Shown piece after piece: positions 44,920-54,282 of a stretch of 64,000 nucleotides of DNA. Made by a program: the position numbers and the translations under genes. The stretch is from assembly GCF_000711215.1 (NCBI RefSeq), contig NZ_JOMF01000005.1, forward strand, positions 124,001 through 188,000. Reading direction: 5' to 3'. This DNA is from Methanomicrobium mobile BP. Its GTDB lineage: Archaea > Halobacteriota > Methanomicrobia > Methanomicrobiales > Methanomicrobiaceae. Position 1 is the first letter of the stretch, and every line of letters begins with the position of its first letter. Below the pieces are notes generated by a model. It worked only from the letters and a program-made list of their open reading frames with translations. It made no database searches and was not told where the DNA came from.

Positions 44920-45890
44920 TTCAGCCATCCCGCGACATCTTCCGCAAAGTAGGTTATGATAAGGTCGGCGCCCGCACGTTTGATTGAGATAAGACTCTCG
45001 AGTACAACCCGTTTCTCGTCGAGCCAGCCTCTTTCGGCGGCGGCTTTGATCATCGAATACTCCCCGCTCACCTGATATGCCGCAAGCGGAAGACCGAGAG
45101 TTGCCACCGAGGCTATGATATCGTGGTAGAAGCCCGCGGGTTTGACCATGAGGATATCGGCGCCTTCTTCGAGGTCGGTCTGCGATTCTAGGAAAGCCTC
45201 GCGTGGATTCTCGCACGCCATCTGATAGGTCGAGCGGTCTCCGAAGGACATCTTTGAGTCCGCCGCATCCCTGAACGGACCGTAGAGAGCGCTTGCAAAC
45301 TTCGTGGAATAGGACATTATCGGTATATCTTCAAATCCCGCCTCGTCAAGAGCCTCTCTTATCGTAAGTATCATGCCGTCGAGCATGCAGGACGGCGCTA
45401 CCATATCCGCGCCCGCTTTGGCGTGCGATACCGCAATCTGAGCGATTACTTTGAGCGATTCGTCGTTTAGGAGGTCGGGTCCGCAGTGAGTGTCGCCGAC
45501 GATTCCGCAGTGACCGTGCGATGTGTATTCGCAGGCGCAGACATCGGTAATGACCACCATATCGGGAACGGCGGCTTTAATCTCGGCGACGGTCTTCTGT
45601 ATGACGCCGTCCTCCACCCACGCCGAGGTTGCGAAAGCGTCTTTCTCTTTCGGAATTCCGAAGAGAAGCATTGCACGCAGTCCGAGTGACTTCAAGCGGC
45701 GTGCGAGATCCGCGGCTTCTGATATAGGATACCTGAACTGCCCGGGCATCGAGTCAATCGGTTTCTTCTCGGTAATCGTTTCGTCAAAGAAATACGGCGC
45801 AATCAGGTCGTCTTTTGTAAGGACGGTCTCTTTGAAAAGCGGCTGAATATTTCTTGTTCTTAATCTTCTGAGTCTTCTTTGCGGATACAT
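44916..45890 (-). CDS. hemB: Delta-aminolevulinic acid dehydratase (porphobilinogen synthase)
   Basis: A 324-residue enzyme joining two 5-aminolevulinates. The metal-binding segment [14 protein letters not shown] carries the three Cys of the zinc type; the active-site lysines lie in [17 protein letters not shown] and [11 protein letters not shown]. It overlaps hemL and lies 83 bases after hemA; that gap is almost pure purine on the coding strand, with AAGGGAGAAAATACC before the ATG. Confidence 0.96.
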   Translation of the reverse strand: MYPQRRLRRLRTRNIQPLFKETVLTKDDLIAPYFFDETITEKKPIDSMPGQFRYPISEAADLARRLKSLGLRAMLLFGIPKEKDAFATSAWVEDGVIQKTVAEIKAAVPDMVVITDVCACEYTSHGHCGIVGDTHCGPDLLNDESLKVIAQIAVSHAKAGADMVAPSCMLDGMILTIREALDEAGFEDIPIMSYSTKFASALYGPFRDAADSKMSFGDRSTYQMACENPREAFLESQTDLEEGADILMVKPAGFYHDIIASVATLGLPLAAYQVSGEYSMIKAAAERGWLDEKRVVLESLISIKRAGADLIITYFAEDVAGWLK

Positions 45891-45973
45891 GGTATTTTCT
45901 CCCTTATTTTTTCTCCTTTATTCTTTCTCCCTTTATTCTCTCCTTAATTCTGTCTTCCTTCTGTTTTTTTTCG

Positions 45974-47281
45974 TTATTTTCCTTTTATTCCTATGTTTCC
46001 GTTTATATCTCCTTTTATCTCACCTTTGGTTACCGCAAGGACAAGGCTCTCCGCGGTTCCCGTATCCGCCTGTTCGGCACAGCCGCGTATTGCAAAGGTC
46101 AGATCTGTCAGCAGTTTCTTGACTAATACTTTTGAAAAATCATTAAATACTTCTTTTGTTTTGTCATCGGCGTCGGAAAGGCGCGAGAGTGCTTTGTCGC
46201 GTTCGCGAATCCTTATCGAATCCGCCCATGTGTGCAGTTGTGCGAGGTATTCGCTTGATGCCGTTCTGTTGAGTTCGGTGATGAACTTCTTCTCTTCTTC
46301 GAGGATAAAGCGTTCGGCAAGCTCGGCTTCGTGCCTTCGCATGTCGAGGTTTTTCTCGCTGATGGTCTTGAGATCGTCGATTGTGAAGAGTTTTACACAG
46401 CTTATTCCGGCGATGCTCTCCTCGATATCACGCGGCTGGGCAATATCTATCAGTATGACGGGTTTTCTACCCTCTTCGAGCGGCCAGATATGTTTGTTTA
46501 AGGCTTCTTCGAGTTTATCTTTGTGTATGACGTAGTGCGGCGCTCCCGTGCAGGATATGACGACGTCGGAGAGGGCTATGTAGTCGTAAAGTCTGTCCAT
46601 TAAGACCGCTTTTCCGCCGATTTCCTCGGCAAGCGTCTTTGCGGTCTCGAAGGTGCGGTTTGTGACATAGATGCCTATGAGATTTTTGGCGGCGAGTGCC
46701 TGTGCCACGAGTTTTCCCATCTCGCCTACGCCTACGACCGTGATCCTCTTTCCTTCGAGCGTTCCGATAAGTTCTTCTGCCAGCTGAACCGCTGCCGAGC
46801 CTATAGAAACGGCGCCGTTATTGATATTTGTCTGTATGCGCACCTCGATGCCGGTATGCACCGCCCTGTTTATGCAGAGGTCGGTTATCTGACTCGATGT
46901 GCCCGCCTCCTGAGCGAGTGCGAGTGCCTTGCGGAGCTGTCCCAGAATCTGGTCTTCGCCGATTATCATCGAGTCCATGCCGGATGCCAGCCGCAGCAGG
47001 TGGTTTAGGGCTTCCCTGCCAGATAGCGTCCAGAAACCCGTTTTTCCGATGGAATGCAGATATCTCTCGAGTTCCTGCGCCGTTCCCTGAACGAAGATCT
47101 CTATGCGGTTGCAGGTCTGAAGGAGGATGACGCCCTTGAAGACCGCTTTTGCATTCGCAAGAAAGGCTTTTTCGTCGGCAAACCGGAAGGCTTCCAGTTC
47201 TTCGACGCTTGCGTCATGGTGGTTTATGCCTGCGCAGGCAACAGGTATCAGCAGTTCGTGTTTTTCTTTTTCCGTCGACAT
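45974..47281 (-). CDS. hemA: Glutamyl-tRNA reductase
   Basis: A 435-residue NADPH enzyme that reduces glutamyl-tRNA to glutamate-1-semialdehyde, the first committed step. The catalytic Cys lies in LLQTCNRIEIFV; GMDSMIIGEDQILGQLRKA and the NADPH motif VVGVGEMGKLVAQAL follow. The ATG at 47281 overlaps the stop of the upstream gene by one base (TGATG). Confidence 0.95.
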   Translation of the reverse strand: MSTEKEKHELLIPVACAGINHHDASVEELEAFRFADEKAFLANAKAVFKGVILLQTCNRIEIFVQGTAQELERYLHSIGKTGFWTLSGREALNHLLRLASGMDSMIIGEDQILGQLRKALALAQEAGTSSQITDLCINRAVHTGIEVRIQTNINNGAVSIGSAAVQLAEELIGTLEGKRITVVGVGEMGKLVAQALAAKNLIGIYVTNRTFETAKTLAEEIGGKAVLMDRLYDYIALSDVVISCTGAPHYVIHKDKLEEALNKHIWPLEEGRKPVILIDIAQPRDIEESIAGISCVKLFTIDDLKTISEKNLDMRRHEAELAERFILEEEKKFITELNRTASSEYLAQLHTWADSIRIRERDKALSRLSDADDKTKEVFNDFSKVLVKKLLTDLTFAIRGCAEQADTGTAESLVLAVTKGEIKGDINGNIGIKGK

Positions 47282-47940
47282 CAGAGGTATACCTTCCTTA
47301 TATATTCCATTGCCGTGTTTTTGCCGTTTTTGAGTTCCTTCCAGACGTTTTCGTCGTCGAGGGTTGCGGTTATGATTCTCTTTCGCTCGCTCTGAGATTC
47401 CGTTTCGGATTTGAGTAATTCCCTGAGTTCGCACTGGAGTTCTATCATCTCATCGAACTGCGGGGCGTTTTTCTCAAAATATCGCCGCATATATCGTGCG
47501 GTTGCGGGACTCCTGCCGCCCGTGGATATTGCAATGCTGTAGTTTCTGCCCCGTATTACCGAGGGGACGATTATGTTTCCCTCAACTCCGTCGGCATTGT
47601 CGAACATCAGACCCTTCTTCACGGATATTGCATGAATGCGGTTGTTAAGACTTATATCCGAGGTTGCGGCGACACAGACCGTGCAGTCGGCGATGCAGCC
47701 CGAAAGTTCTTCGTCGGTAAGGGCGGATAAATCCGCTTTTATGAGGGTTAAGCCGCAGTTTTCGCCGTCGCATTCCGCCGCACCGCTTCCTTTAAGGTCG
47801 GAGAAACCTTCGCAGAAGTCCATGCTGATTACGGTTACGCGGCATTCCCCGATAAAATAACGCGCTTTTCTGAGTCCCACATCTCCGCCGCCGAAGATGA
47901 CGACCTTCTTCCCTTTGAGATTGTGCATTAAGGGAATCAT
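47281..47940 (-). CDS. Precorrin-2 dehydrogenase (siroheme synthase N-domain type)
   Basis: A 219-residue NAD-dependent enzyme that oxidises precorrin-2 to sirohydrochlorin, the precursor of siroheme and F430. KKVVIFGGGDVGLRKARYF, SDISLNNRIHAI, and ISTGGRSPATARYMRRYFE are typical of the CysG N-terminal/Met8 family. First gene of the tetrapyrrole operon. A chelatase activity, as in Met8, cannot be judged from sequence. Confidence 0.92.
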   Translation of the reverse strand: MIPLMHNLKGKKVVIFGGGDVGLRKARYFIGECRVTVISMDFCEGFSDLKGSGAAECDGENCGLTLIKADLSALTDEELSGCIADCTVCVAATSDISLNNRIHAISVKKGLMFDNADGVEGNIIVPSVIRGRNYSIAISTGGRSPATARYMRRYFEKNAPQFDEMIELQCELRELLKSETESQSERKRIITATLDDENVWKELKNGKNTAMEYIRKVYL

Positions 47941-48082
47941 AAGATATGATTGGGTATTAAAAATGTTAAATTTTTTCTTAATACAAAAAATTTGATCTGT
48001 TGCAAATTATGTGAGGATCGGATGTCCCGTAGTACCTTTTATGCGGTAAAGCCGCCCCGCTACTCCGTATCGTGTTTTTCGC

Positions 48083-49072
48083 TTAATTGTCGCAGACGTC
48101 GTCGGCTTTATTCTTTTTTCTGCAGAATTCACCGCATTTTTTGCATTCGGAGAGATCGCGGCACGGCTCCACATGTATTGTGATATGTGCTCTCGGATAC
48201 TCCTTTTTGATATCGGCTTCTATCCTGTCCTCCAGTTCGTGCGATTCCGTGACCGTTTCACTGCCGGCGACGACAAGGTGGAACTCGATGAAGATGTTCG
48301 GACCGCCGCGTCTTGTCCTCAGACCGTGAAAGCCTATGTCTTCGGTCTTGTGGCTGCATATTATCGCCTTGATCTTCTCTTTCTCCTCTTCGGGAAGCGA
48401 ATAGTCGATTAAGTCGAGAACCGAGCGTTTTGCAAGGTCGTATGCGGCATGGATTATCACGAAGGCGACGCCGATTGCCACAATTGCGTCTATCTCCTTA
48501 ATGCCGGTGACCATGAGCAGAATAAGACCGATAAAGACGCCGATTGAGGTGTAGATGTCGGTCTTCAGGTGCATTGCGTCGCTCTCGAGTGCAATCGATT
48601 CCGTGAGTTTTGCGACCTTCATGAGTCTTGCGGAGACATACCAGTTGACGATTGCCGAGATTCCCATGACGGCAAGACCCGAGTAGAGCATGTAGTCGGG
48701 GATTGCTTCGGTGTTGCCGGTGATGAGTTTTGATGCCGCTTCCCAGATGATCAGAAGTGCGGCAACGAATATCAGCGATGCCTCGATGAGTCCCGATACG
48801 TCCTCGAATTTGCCGTGCCCGAACTCGTGACGGGTGTCGGCGGGTTCCGACGAGATCTTAACCGAGACAAAGGCGATGACGGCGGCGAGGAGGTCCATTC
48901 CCGAGTGTATGGCTTCGGAGATGATACTGACCGAGCCTATGCAGAGACCGACGGCAATCTTCAGTATGAAGAGTCCGGTATTGGATATTATCGAGAGCCT
49001 TGCCGTCTTTTTCTTCAGGTCCGCATGCATGGTCGGATCCGATTCGGTCACGACCCGGGAGGGAGCATTCAT
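48083..49072 (-). CDS. Cation diffusion facilitator (metal-ion transporter)
   Basis: A 329-residue CDF-family membrane protein exporting divalent metals. Six membrane segments are expected; the metal-site segments SEAIHSGMDLLAAVIAF and HEFGHGKFEDVSGL are seen, and the second site is in ALESDAMHLKTDIYTS. The cytoplasmic C-terminal domain ends in a Cys-rich tail (CKKCGEFCRKKN) that could bind metal. Start taken at 49072; upstream residues in the same frame are not family-like. Confidence 0.92.
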   Translation of the reverse strand: MNAPSRVVTESDPTMHADLKKKTARLSIISNTGLFILKIAVGLCIGSVSIISEAIHSGMDLLAAVIAFVSVKISSEPADTRHEFGHGKFEDVSGLIEASLIFVAALLIIWEAASKLITGNTEAIPDYMLYSGLAVMGISAIVNWYVSARLMKVAKLTESIALESDAMHLKTDIYTSIGVFIGLILLMVTGIKEIDAIVAIGVAFVIIHAAYDLAKRSVLDLIDYSLPEEEKEKIKAIICSHKTEDIGFHGLRTRRGGPNIFIEFHLVVAGSETVTESHELEDRIEADIKKEYPRAHITIHVEPCRDLSECKKCGEFCRKKNKADDVCDN

Positions 49073-49239
49073 TATAATAGATATTCGGAGTTCATAAGGT
49101 ATAAGGAATTGTATTAAAAACCTAAAATTATTCGAACAGTGAAATATTCGGGGGAAGATCCGCTCATTCGCAGATCTGCCCGTGCCCGATATGCCCGATC
49201 GGTCTATTTTTCTCAATCTGTTCTGTCGTATTCAATCTT

Positions 49240-49461
49240 CTATATCTTTTCTGTCATCTCTATCTTCCCGAATTCGACCGTCTTTTCCTTCATCGATATC
49301 TTTACAACCTCATAACCGTAATCCGACAACTCCTTCTTATACCTCAGAAAAGAATGGTCTAAGGGAATGCCCGCTATCTCCTGAATCTGCTCATATGTCA
49401 GTTTAAAGCTGTCTTCGCCGTTCTCGGAGATCCATATCCACAGTTTGTCGTATTTGCTCAT
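49240..49461 (-). CDS. Small conserved hypothetical protein
   Basis: A 73-residue protein, MSKYDKLWIWISENGEDSF with a helical middle and ISMKEKTVEFGKI near the end. Proteins of this look are widespread in bacteria as part of small uncharacterised families; I do not know a function. A start five residues earlier is possible. Confidence 0.6.
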   Translation of the reverse strand: MSKYDKLWIWISENGEDSFKLTYEQIQEIAGIPLDHSFLRYKKELSDYGYEVVKISMKEKTVEFGKIEMTEKI

Positions 49462-49547
49462 CGGATTAATTCTCATCCGCTTGCAGTAATAGTTTCCGAT
49501 TCTTTCGATACTGATAACGTCTTAAACCTGAAAGAATATTATTAATA

Positions 49548-50753
49548 ATGATGCCGCCCGCAAAATTTCGCAAAGGTACGGATACAGCCGTGAATTCGGA
49601 AGGTTTTTGCCCGAATTCTCAAGATCCGAAGGCTCTCGGGCGTGTGCTCGTATTGGGAGCGGGAGCCGTGGGTCTCTCGTTTGCGGGTAAGATCTCGGAG
49701 GTCTGCGAGGTTTATGTCGTCTGCCGCGAAAGGCATTCGGCGGCGATAAAGAAACGCGGTCTCTTCATGGAAGGCGTCTGGGGCGAACGCAGGGTCACGG
49801 GCATGGCGGTCTTTTCTTCGTTTGCGGAGCTTTCAGCCGCGATTGCGGCAAAAGAGGCGGGATATAAGCAATGCGGCAGTTGCGACACCGGCGGCACCTG
49901 CGGTAATGCCGAGAGATTCGGATTCGATTACATATTCATCACCTCGAAATCCTCCGATACCTGGGACATCTGCCGCGAATACTCATCGCTCTTCGCCGGC
50001 GCCGTCCTCGTGAGCCTTCAGAACGGCATTGGAAACGAGGAGATACTGCAGAGTTATGCCGCGGAGATAAATGCCGTGGCGCAAAATCCCGCAGACCGTC
50101 TCCATGCCGGCGGAAACGTGTCTTTGCATGCCCCGTGTGCAGTCTTCGGCGCCACAATCACCACGAATTTCCGGTCGCCCGCCGACGGCTGCGTAATGGT
50201 CATGAGCGAGAGTGAACCGCTGAAGATTGGTGTCTATCCGAGCAACTTAACGGCAGATGCCGGTTCGTTGCGGCGACTGTCCGAGATCGTCTCTCTGATA
50301 AGGCAGTCGGGAATAAAGGTTGAGTCCGCCGAAAGTATCCGTTCGGCAATCTGGGAGAAATCTCTCCTCAATATCGCGGTAAATCCGCTGACGGCACTGT
50401 TTCAGACCCGCGTCGGTTCCGTATCCGATGAAAATCTGCGAGCGGTAATCGCGGGGATAATAGCCGAGACCTTTGAGGTCATCGCCGCCGAAGGCGTTGA
50501 GATCCGATGGAAGAGCGCCGGCGAATACCTCGATTACCTCTTTACCTATCTGGTTCCTTCGTTTTCGGCGGTATACACCTCGATGTGTCAGGACCTCGCA
50601 TACGGCAGACACTCCGAGATTGACAGCATAAACGGTGCGGTTGTGAGACTCGGCGGAATTCACGGCATAAAAACGCCTTACAACGAGAGCATCTGCCGCC
50701 TGATACGGTTTATCGACGGCAAAAACGATGCGAAAAAGAAAGAAAGCCGGTAA
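49548..50753 (+). CDS. Ketopantoate reductase-like dehydrogenase (ApbA/PanE)
   Basis: A roughly 401-residue NAD(P)-dependent oxidoreductase. The Rossmann motif VLVLGAGAVGLSFAGKI, IFITSKSSDTWD, SLQNGIGNEEIL and the catalytic-Lys region SAIWEKSLLNIAVNPLTALF are present. It is about 100 residues longer than usual PanE, with extra segments at the N-terminus (about 30 residues) and in the first domain, including CGSCDTGGTCG. The reaction could be ketopantoate to pantoate for coenzyme A, but a different substrate cannot be excluded. A TATA-like TATTATTAATAATG is directly at the start. Confidence 0.8.
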   Translation: MMPPAKFRKGTDTAVNSEGFCPNSQDPKALGRVLVLGAGAVGLSFAGKISEVCEVYVVCRERHSAAIKKRGLFMEGVWGERRVTGMAVFSSFAELSAAIAAKEAGYKQCGSCDTGGTCGNAERFGFDYIFITSKSSDTWDICREYSSLFAGAVLVSLQNGIGNEEILQSYAAEINAVAQNPADRLHAGGNVSLHAPCAVFGATITTNFRSPADGCVMVMSESEPLKIGVYPSNLTADAGSLRRLSEIVSLIRQSGIKVESAESIRSAIWEKSLLNIAVNPLTALFQTRVGSVSDENLRAVIAGIIAETFEVIAAEGVEIRWKSAGEYLDYLFTYLVPSFSAVYTSMCQDLAYGRHSEIDSINGAVVRLGGIHGIKTPYNESICRLIRFIDGKNDAKKKESR

Positions 50754-50819
50754 AAAAGTCGGTAATATAAATCAGTAATAAAGTCCGTAAAGGTCGGTAA
50801 ATAAATAGGATGCGGAAGG
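50754..50819. repeat. GTCGGTAA-type repeats between convergent genes
   Basis: Five or six variants of GTCGGTAATAAA fill the 66-base gap. No gene. Confidence 0.55.
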
Positions 50820-52142
50820 TCACTCCCGCTTTTCGTCATTCCGGTCTTTTTTGACGACCGCGACCAGCACTTTATCTATTCTGTGGACATCCATGTTTGT
50901 AACTTCAAACCTGTATCCGTTCCAGTTGAAACTGTCGCCTTCCTTTGGAATCTTCTGAAGCTGCATCATGATGAAGCCCGCAATCGTATGATACTGCCCC
51001 TGATTCTCCTGCGGCATTCCGTCAATGCCGAAATGCTCCTTAAAGTCCCCGATGAGCATATTGCCGTCGATGAGCCACGATCCGTCCTCACGCTGAACCG
51101 CCTGAACATCCTCGGGCTCGTCATCGCAGTGTATGTCGCCGACTATTGCCTCAAGGATATCGTGCAGGGTTACAAGTCCCGCAATGCCTCCGTATTCGTC
51201 GCTTACGAGAGCGAAATGTCCCTTATTTCTCTTGAACTCCTCAAGAAGTTCCGATGCCGTGAGCGAAGAAGGCACAAAGATCGGCTTCTTGAGTATGCCC
51301 GAGATGCTGTCGAGGGTGAGATCGCAGGAATGTGTCCAGAGGTCTTTGACCTGTATGATGCCGAGGAGGTTATCCAGATTGCCGCGATAAACGGGGAAGA
51401 TGGAACGCGGGTTTTCGGTGATGACCTTCCGAATCTCCTCTTTCGAATCGTCGATGTTGATGGCGATGATGTCCGGCCGCGGTATCATAAGCGATCCGAG
51501 CCGCAGGTCATCGAGATCGAAGATGTTTTCGACCATCTCCTGTTCGGATTTTTCGATGGCACCGTTGTCCGTGCCTTCTTCGATGAGGTCTATAATCTCC
51601 TCCTCGGTAATGGCTTTGTTCTTCTCGCGGTCGAGACCGAAGATCCTGAGGATTATGTCGGTCGAAGCCGAGATTATGAATGTAAACGGCGTTGCAATCA
51701 GCGCAAAGAACTGCATCGGGCGCGCTATGCCTGCGGCAATCTTCTCGGTGTTGTTAAGCGCAATCTTCTTCGGGATGAGTTCGCCGAAGATGAGCATGAA
51801 GTATGTGATGATCGCGACCGAGATGAGCACGGCGATTCCGCTGCTGTAGGGCGCAATCTGCGGGAATTGCGCAAGATACCGAGCAAGCGGTCCCGATGCC
51901 GCAAGTCCGCCGATAGCACCGGTAAGGATGCCGATTAAGGTAATGCCTATCTGTATCGTCGAGAGGAACTTCGTGGAGTCCTCCGAGAGCTTTAAAGCCG
52001 CTTCCGCGCCGCTGTTGCCTTCTTCTATGAGTTTTTTCAAGCGAGTGCTCTTCGAGGATATTATGGCAAATTCCGCCATGGCAAAGAGGGCGTTAAACGC
52101 AATCAGCAGTATAATCAGGGTTATTTCAACGGCGTTGGGCAT
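50820..52142 (-). CDS. CNNM/CBS-domain membrane protein (CorC/HlyC family)
   Basis: A 440-residue protein: DUF21 membrane domain with about four hydrophobic segments (AEFAIISSKSTRLKKLI, IQIGITLIGILTGAIGG), two CBS domains at about 210-330 (MIPRPDIIAINIDDS, FALVSDEYGGIAGLVTL), and a C-terminal CorC-HlyC domain. Relatives act in magnesium or sodium efflux and metal homeostasis. The hemolysin name is historical. Confidence 0.92.
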   Translation of the reverse strand: MPNAVEITLIILLIAFNALFAMAEFAIISSKSTRLKKLIEEGNSGAEAALKLSEDSTKFLSTIQIGITLIGILTGAIGGLAASGPLARYLAQFPQIAPYSSGIAVLISVAIITYFMLIFGELIPKKIALNNTEKIAAGIARPMQFFALIATPFTFIISASTDIILRIFGLDREKNKAITEEEIIDLIEEGTDNGAIEKSEQEMVENIFDLDDLRLGSLMIPRPDIIAINIDDSKEEIRKVITENPRSIFPVYRGNLDNLLGIIQVKDLWTHSCDLTLDSISGILKKPIFVPSSLTASELLEEFKRNKGHFALVSDEYGGIAGLVTLHDILEAIVGDIHCDDEPEDVQAVQREDGSWLIDGNMLIGDFKEHFGIDGMPQENQGQYHTIAGFIMMQLQKIPKEGDSFNWNGYRFEVTNMDVHRIDKVLVAVVKKDRNDEKRE

Positions 52143-52458
52143 TATATCAGATATTTCCGTATTTGAGCGTTATTCATCCGTGTATTCATTTGTTTATTCA
52201 TTAGTGTATTTGTGTGCGTATTCGTGGTGCATTTGTCTGTGTAATCATATGTTCTTGCGGTATTCATAAGACGATTGATGCGGATATCTGCAATCTCTGC
52301 AATCTCTGCATATTATGCATATGGTTTGTCTTTCATGGCAATATTGATTTGTCTCATCCCGCGGCATCCGAATGTTTTTCTCCCGCATTTCTTCTGCATT
52401 TATTACAGTGCAGAACAAATACTCAAACTGCAATACAGAAAGACCATCGGAGTAAATT
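52143..52458. other. Divergent gap with short repeats, no gene
   Basis: The first 110 bases contain variants of GTATTCATTTGT, and a CTGCAATCT triplet repeat is near 52288. No open frame looks coding. Promoters for the CBS-domain gene (leftward) and trpF (rightward) should lie here. Confidence 0.5.
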
Positions 52459-53070
52459 ATGCGGGTAAAGATATGCGGCGTTACAACGGTTGAGGATGCG
52501 AAGTTCATAGAGTCCTGCGGTGCCGACGCGCTGGGCGTCGTCATCTCGGACGAATCGCTCAGAAACGTCACTTTTGAGCGTGCGGGCGAGATATTCTCCG
52601 CTCTCGGTCCGTTCATCGCGAAGGTTGTCGTCACGCACACAACGTCACCCGAAGAACTTGAGAGGATAGCGGCTCTGAACCCAACGGCGATACAGATCTC
52701 GACCGATCTTCCCATGCCGGAAGGCTACCGCGGCAGTGTGATTCGGGTTGTGAAACCGGGCATGACCGTCCCCGATTCCTGCGATGCCGTGATTCTCGAC
52801 GAGAGCCGCGGCTGCGGAATACTTTACAACGATTCTGCGGCGAAAGAGTTCGTAAGGTCGGCGAAAGTGCCGCTGATTCTTGCCGGCGGTCTGAATCCGT
52901 CCAATGTCGCCGCCGCAATCGATGAGGTTCATCCGTATGCGGTCGATGTCTGCTCCGGCGTCGAGCTCCGCCCGGGTATTAAAGATAAGCAGAAGGTCAT
53001 GGAATTCCTTAAGGCATGCGGCAAGATGCCCGAGTTAAAACTCAAGTCCAGATATGTGAACAATCTGTGA
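52459..53070 (+). CDS. trpF: Phosphoribosylanthranilate isomerase
   Basis: A 203-residue TIM-barrel enzyme of tryptophan biosynthesis. MRVKICGVTTVEDAKF with the catalytic Cys, ADALGVV, VILD, LAGGLNPSNVAAAI, and VDVCSGVELRPGIKD are typical. It stands alone, away from other trp genes. Confidence 0.95.
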   Translation: MRVKICGVTTVEDAKFIESCGADALGVVISDESLRNVTFERAGEIFSALGPFIAKVVVTHTTSPEELERIAALNPTAIQISTDLPMPEGYRGSVIRVVKPGMTVPDSCDAVILDESRGCGILYNDSAAKEFVRSAKVPLILAGGLNPSNVAAAIDEVHPYAVDVCSGVELRPGIKDKQKVMEFLKACGKMPELKLKSRYVNNL

Positions 53071-53151
53071 TTGCACGGATTTTCACGGCATTTTTTAAAA
53101 ATTGAAAAAATTGAATATTTTGAATATTTTGAATATATTATGACATGGCTG

Positions 53152-53586
53152 TCATGATATTACGGGTCCGATATCTTTGTTGACGTCGAACTCGTCAAGG
53201 AACGGCATCAGGGCTTTTATGTATTTTATCGGCGTTCCCGACTCCGTCTTTCTCTCGCCGAAGCTGTGAACCGTTACCATGAGCGGAAATTCCTTCAGTC
53301 TGCCTTCAAAGGTCGGATCGTTCTCCTTTCCGAAATCGACGAATCTGTCGGCGGCAATGAACGGGCGTTCGAATTCGTCGTCGGCGGCAAAGTCGGCAAG
53401 GTCTTTCTCGTATGTCGATTTGTTCGCCAGTTCGGGTTCGAAATACAGGACACTCTCTATTCCGTAGAGTTTTTTGAGCCTGATAAGTTCCATGACGTCG
53501 ATAGGCTTTCCTACCGCTATCGAAAGATTGTTCATCTTCTCTTCGAAAGTGTCTCCCTTTATCGTATCCGGACTTCTGCGTTTCAC
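53152..53586 (-). CDS. Unrecognised 144-residue protein
   Basis: A soluble charged protein (FEEKMNNLSIAVGKPIDVM, GIESVLYFEPELANKSTYEK). No family recognised. Codon use is like the core genes, and the start is near a TATA-like region, so I take it as real. The gap to trpF has an AT-rich TTGAATATT repeat near 53105-53140. Confidence 0.6.
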   Translation of the reverse strand: MKRRSPDTIKGDTFEEKMNNLSIAVGKPIDVMELIRLKKLYGIESVLYFEPELANKSTYEKDLADFAADDEFERPFIAADRFVDFGKENDPTFEGRLKEFPLMVTVHSFGERKTESGTPIKYIKALMPFLDEFDVNKDIGPVIS

Positions 53587-53660
53587 GGTATCCCTTCTGT
53601 TCTATCCTTTCTATTATTTCTTTACGATATCAAATAATTTCTTTCCGATATGGGATAGGA

Positions 53661-53730
53661 TTGGATAAGATCGTATACGATCGAATAAGATCGTATAAGA
53701 TCGTATAAGATCGGATGAGATCGGATAAGT
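53661..53730. repeat. Seven tandem copies of a 10-base unit
   Basis: Seven contiguous 10-base units, consensus TCGTATAAGA (variants TCGAATAAGA, TCGGATAAGT, TCGTATACGA), with no spacer. The period is close to one helical turn. It lies in the divergent region between the unknown gene (start 53586) and the ferritin-like gene (start 53818). Confidence 0.85.
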
Positions 53731-53817
53731 GTATTCGGGAGAACTGCCGTTTGGGATGCCGCGGATCGCAAATCATAATATGCAGCACTGCTTTTAGTAA
53801 ATTGAGGTAATAATAAA

Positions 53818-54171
53818 ATGCCTGAATTTGGAACTCCTTTTGCGGTGCTGAAAAACGGCCGCAAACTGACCGATGAAGAACTTATCAGAGCCGTCCGATT
53901 TATGGTTGCGGCGGAATACGAGGCAATTCAACTCTATGAGCAGCTTGCCGAGTCGACCGATAACAAACTTGCCGTTGAAGTCCTGCACGATATCGCGGAC
54001 GAGGAAAAAGTCCACGCCGGCGAATTTTTGAAACTTCTTCACTGCCTTGCCCCCGACGAGCAGAAATTCTATGACGAGGGCTATCGGGAAGTCGAGGAAG
54101 AGATTGAGAAGATGAAACCCAAGGCGGCCGCGAAGCCCAAGAAGGCGACGAAATCGGCAAAAAAGAAGTAA
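53818..54171 (+). CDS. Small ferritin-like protein (encapsulated-ferritin-like) with lysine-rich tail
   Basis: A 117-residue four-helix-type iron protein. The diiron ligands are seen in AAEYEAIQLYEQLAE (Glu) and ADEEKVHAGEFLKLL (Glu-x2-His). It resembles the short ferritin-like cargo proteins of encapsulins, including the N-terminal part fused to some archaeal encapsulins. The C-terminus is an unusual Lys/Ala/Pro tail (KPKAAAKPKKATKSAKKK). No encapsulin shell gene is near. Likely stores or detoxifies iron; DNA or membrane binding by the tail is speculation. Confidence 0.75.
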   Translation: MPEFGTPFAVLKNGRKLTDEELIRAVRFMVAAEYEAIQLYEQLAESTDNKLAVEVLHDIADEEKVHAGEFLKLLHCLAPDEQKFYDEGYREVEEEIEKMKPKAAAKPKKATKSAKKK

Positions 54172-54282
54172 TATCCGGAATAATGTCCTGAATAATTTCT
54201 TAAAAAATCTTCTATTTTTTCGAATCACGGCAATCCGTGACTTTGGCAAACTATTATTGTTTCGGATGTAAATTATAAAGTT

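Noticed and set aside
53661-53730. Possible CRISPR array
   Set aside because: Units are contiguous 10-mers without spacers, and no cas gene is in the window.
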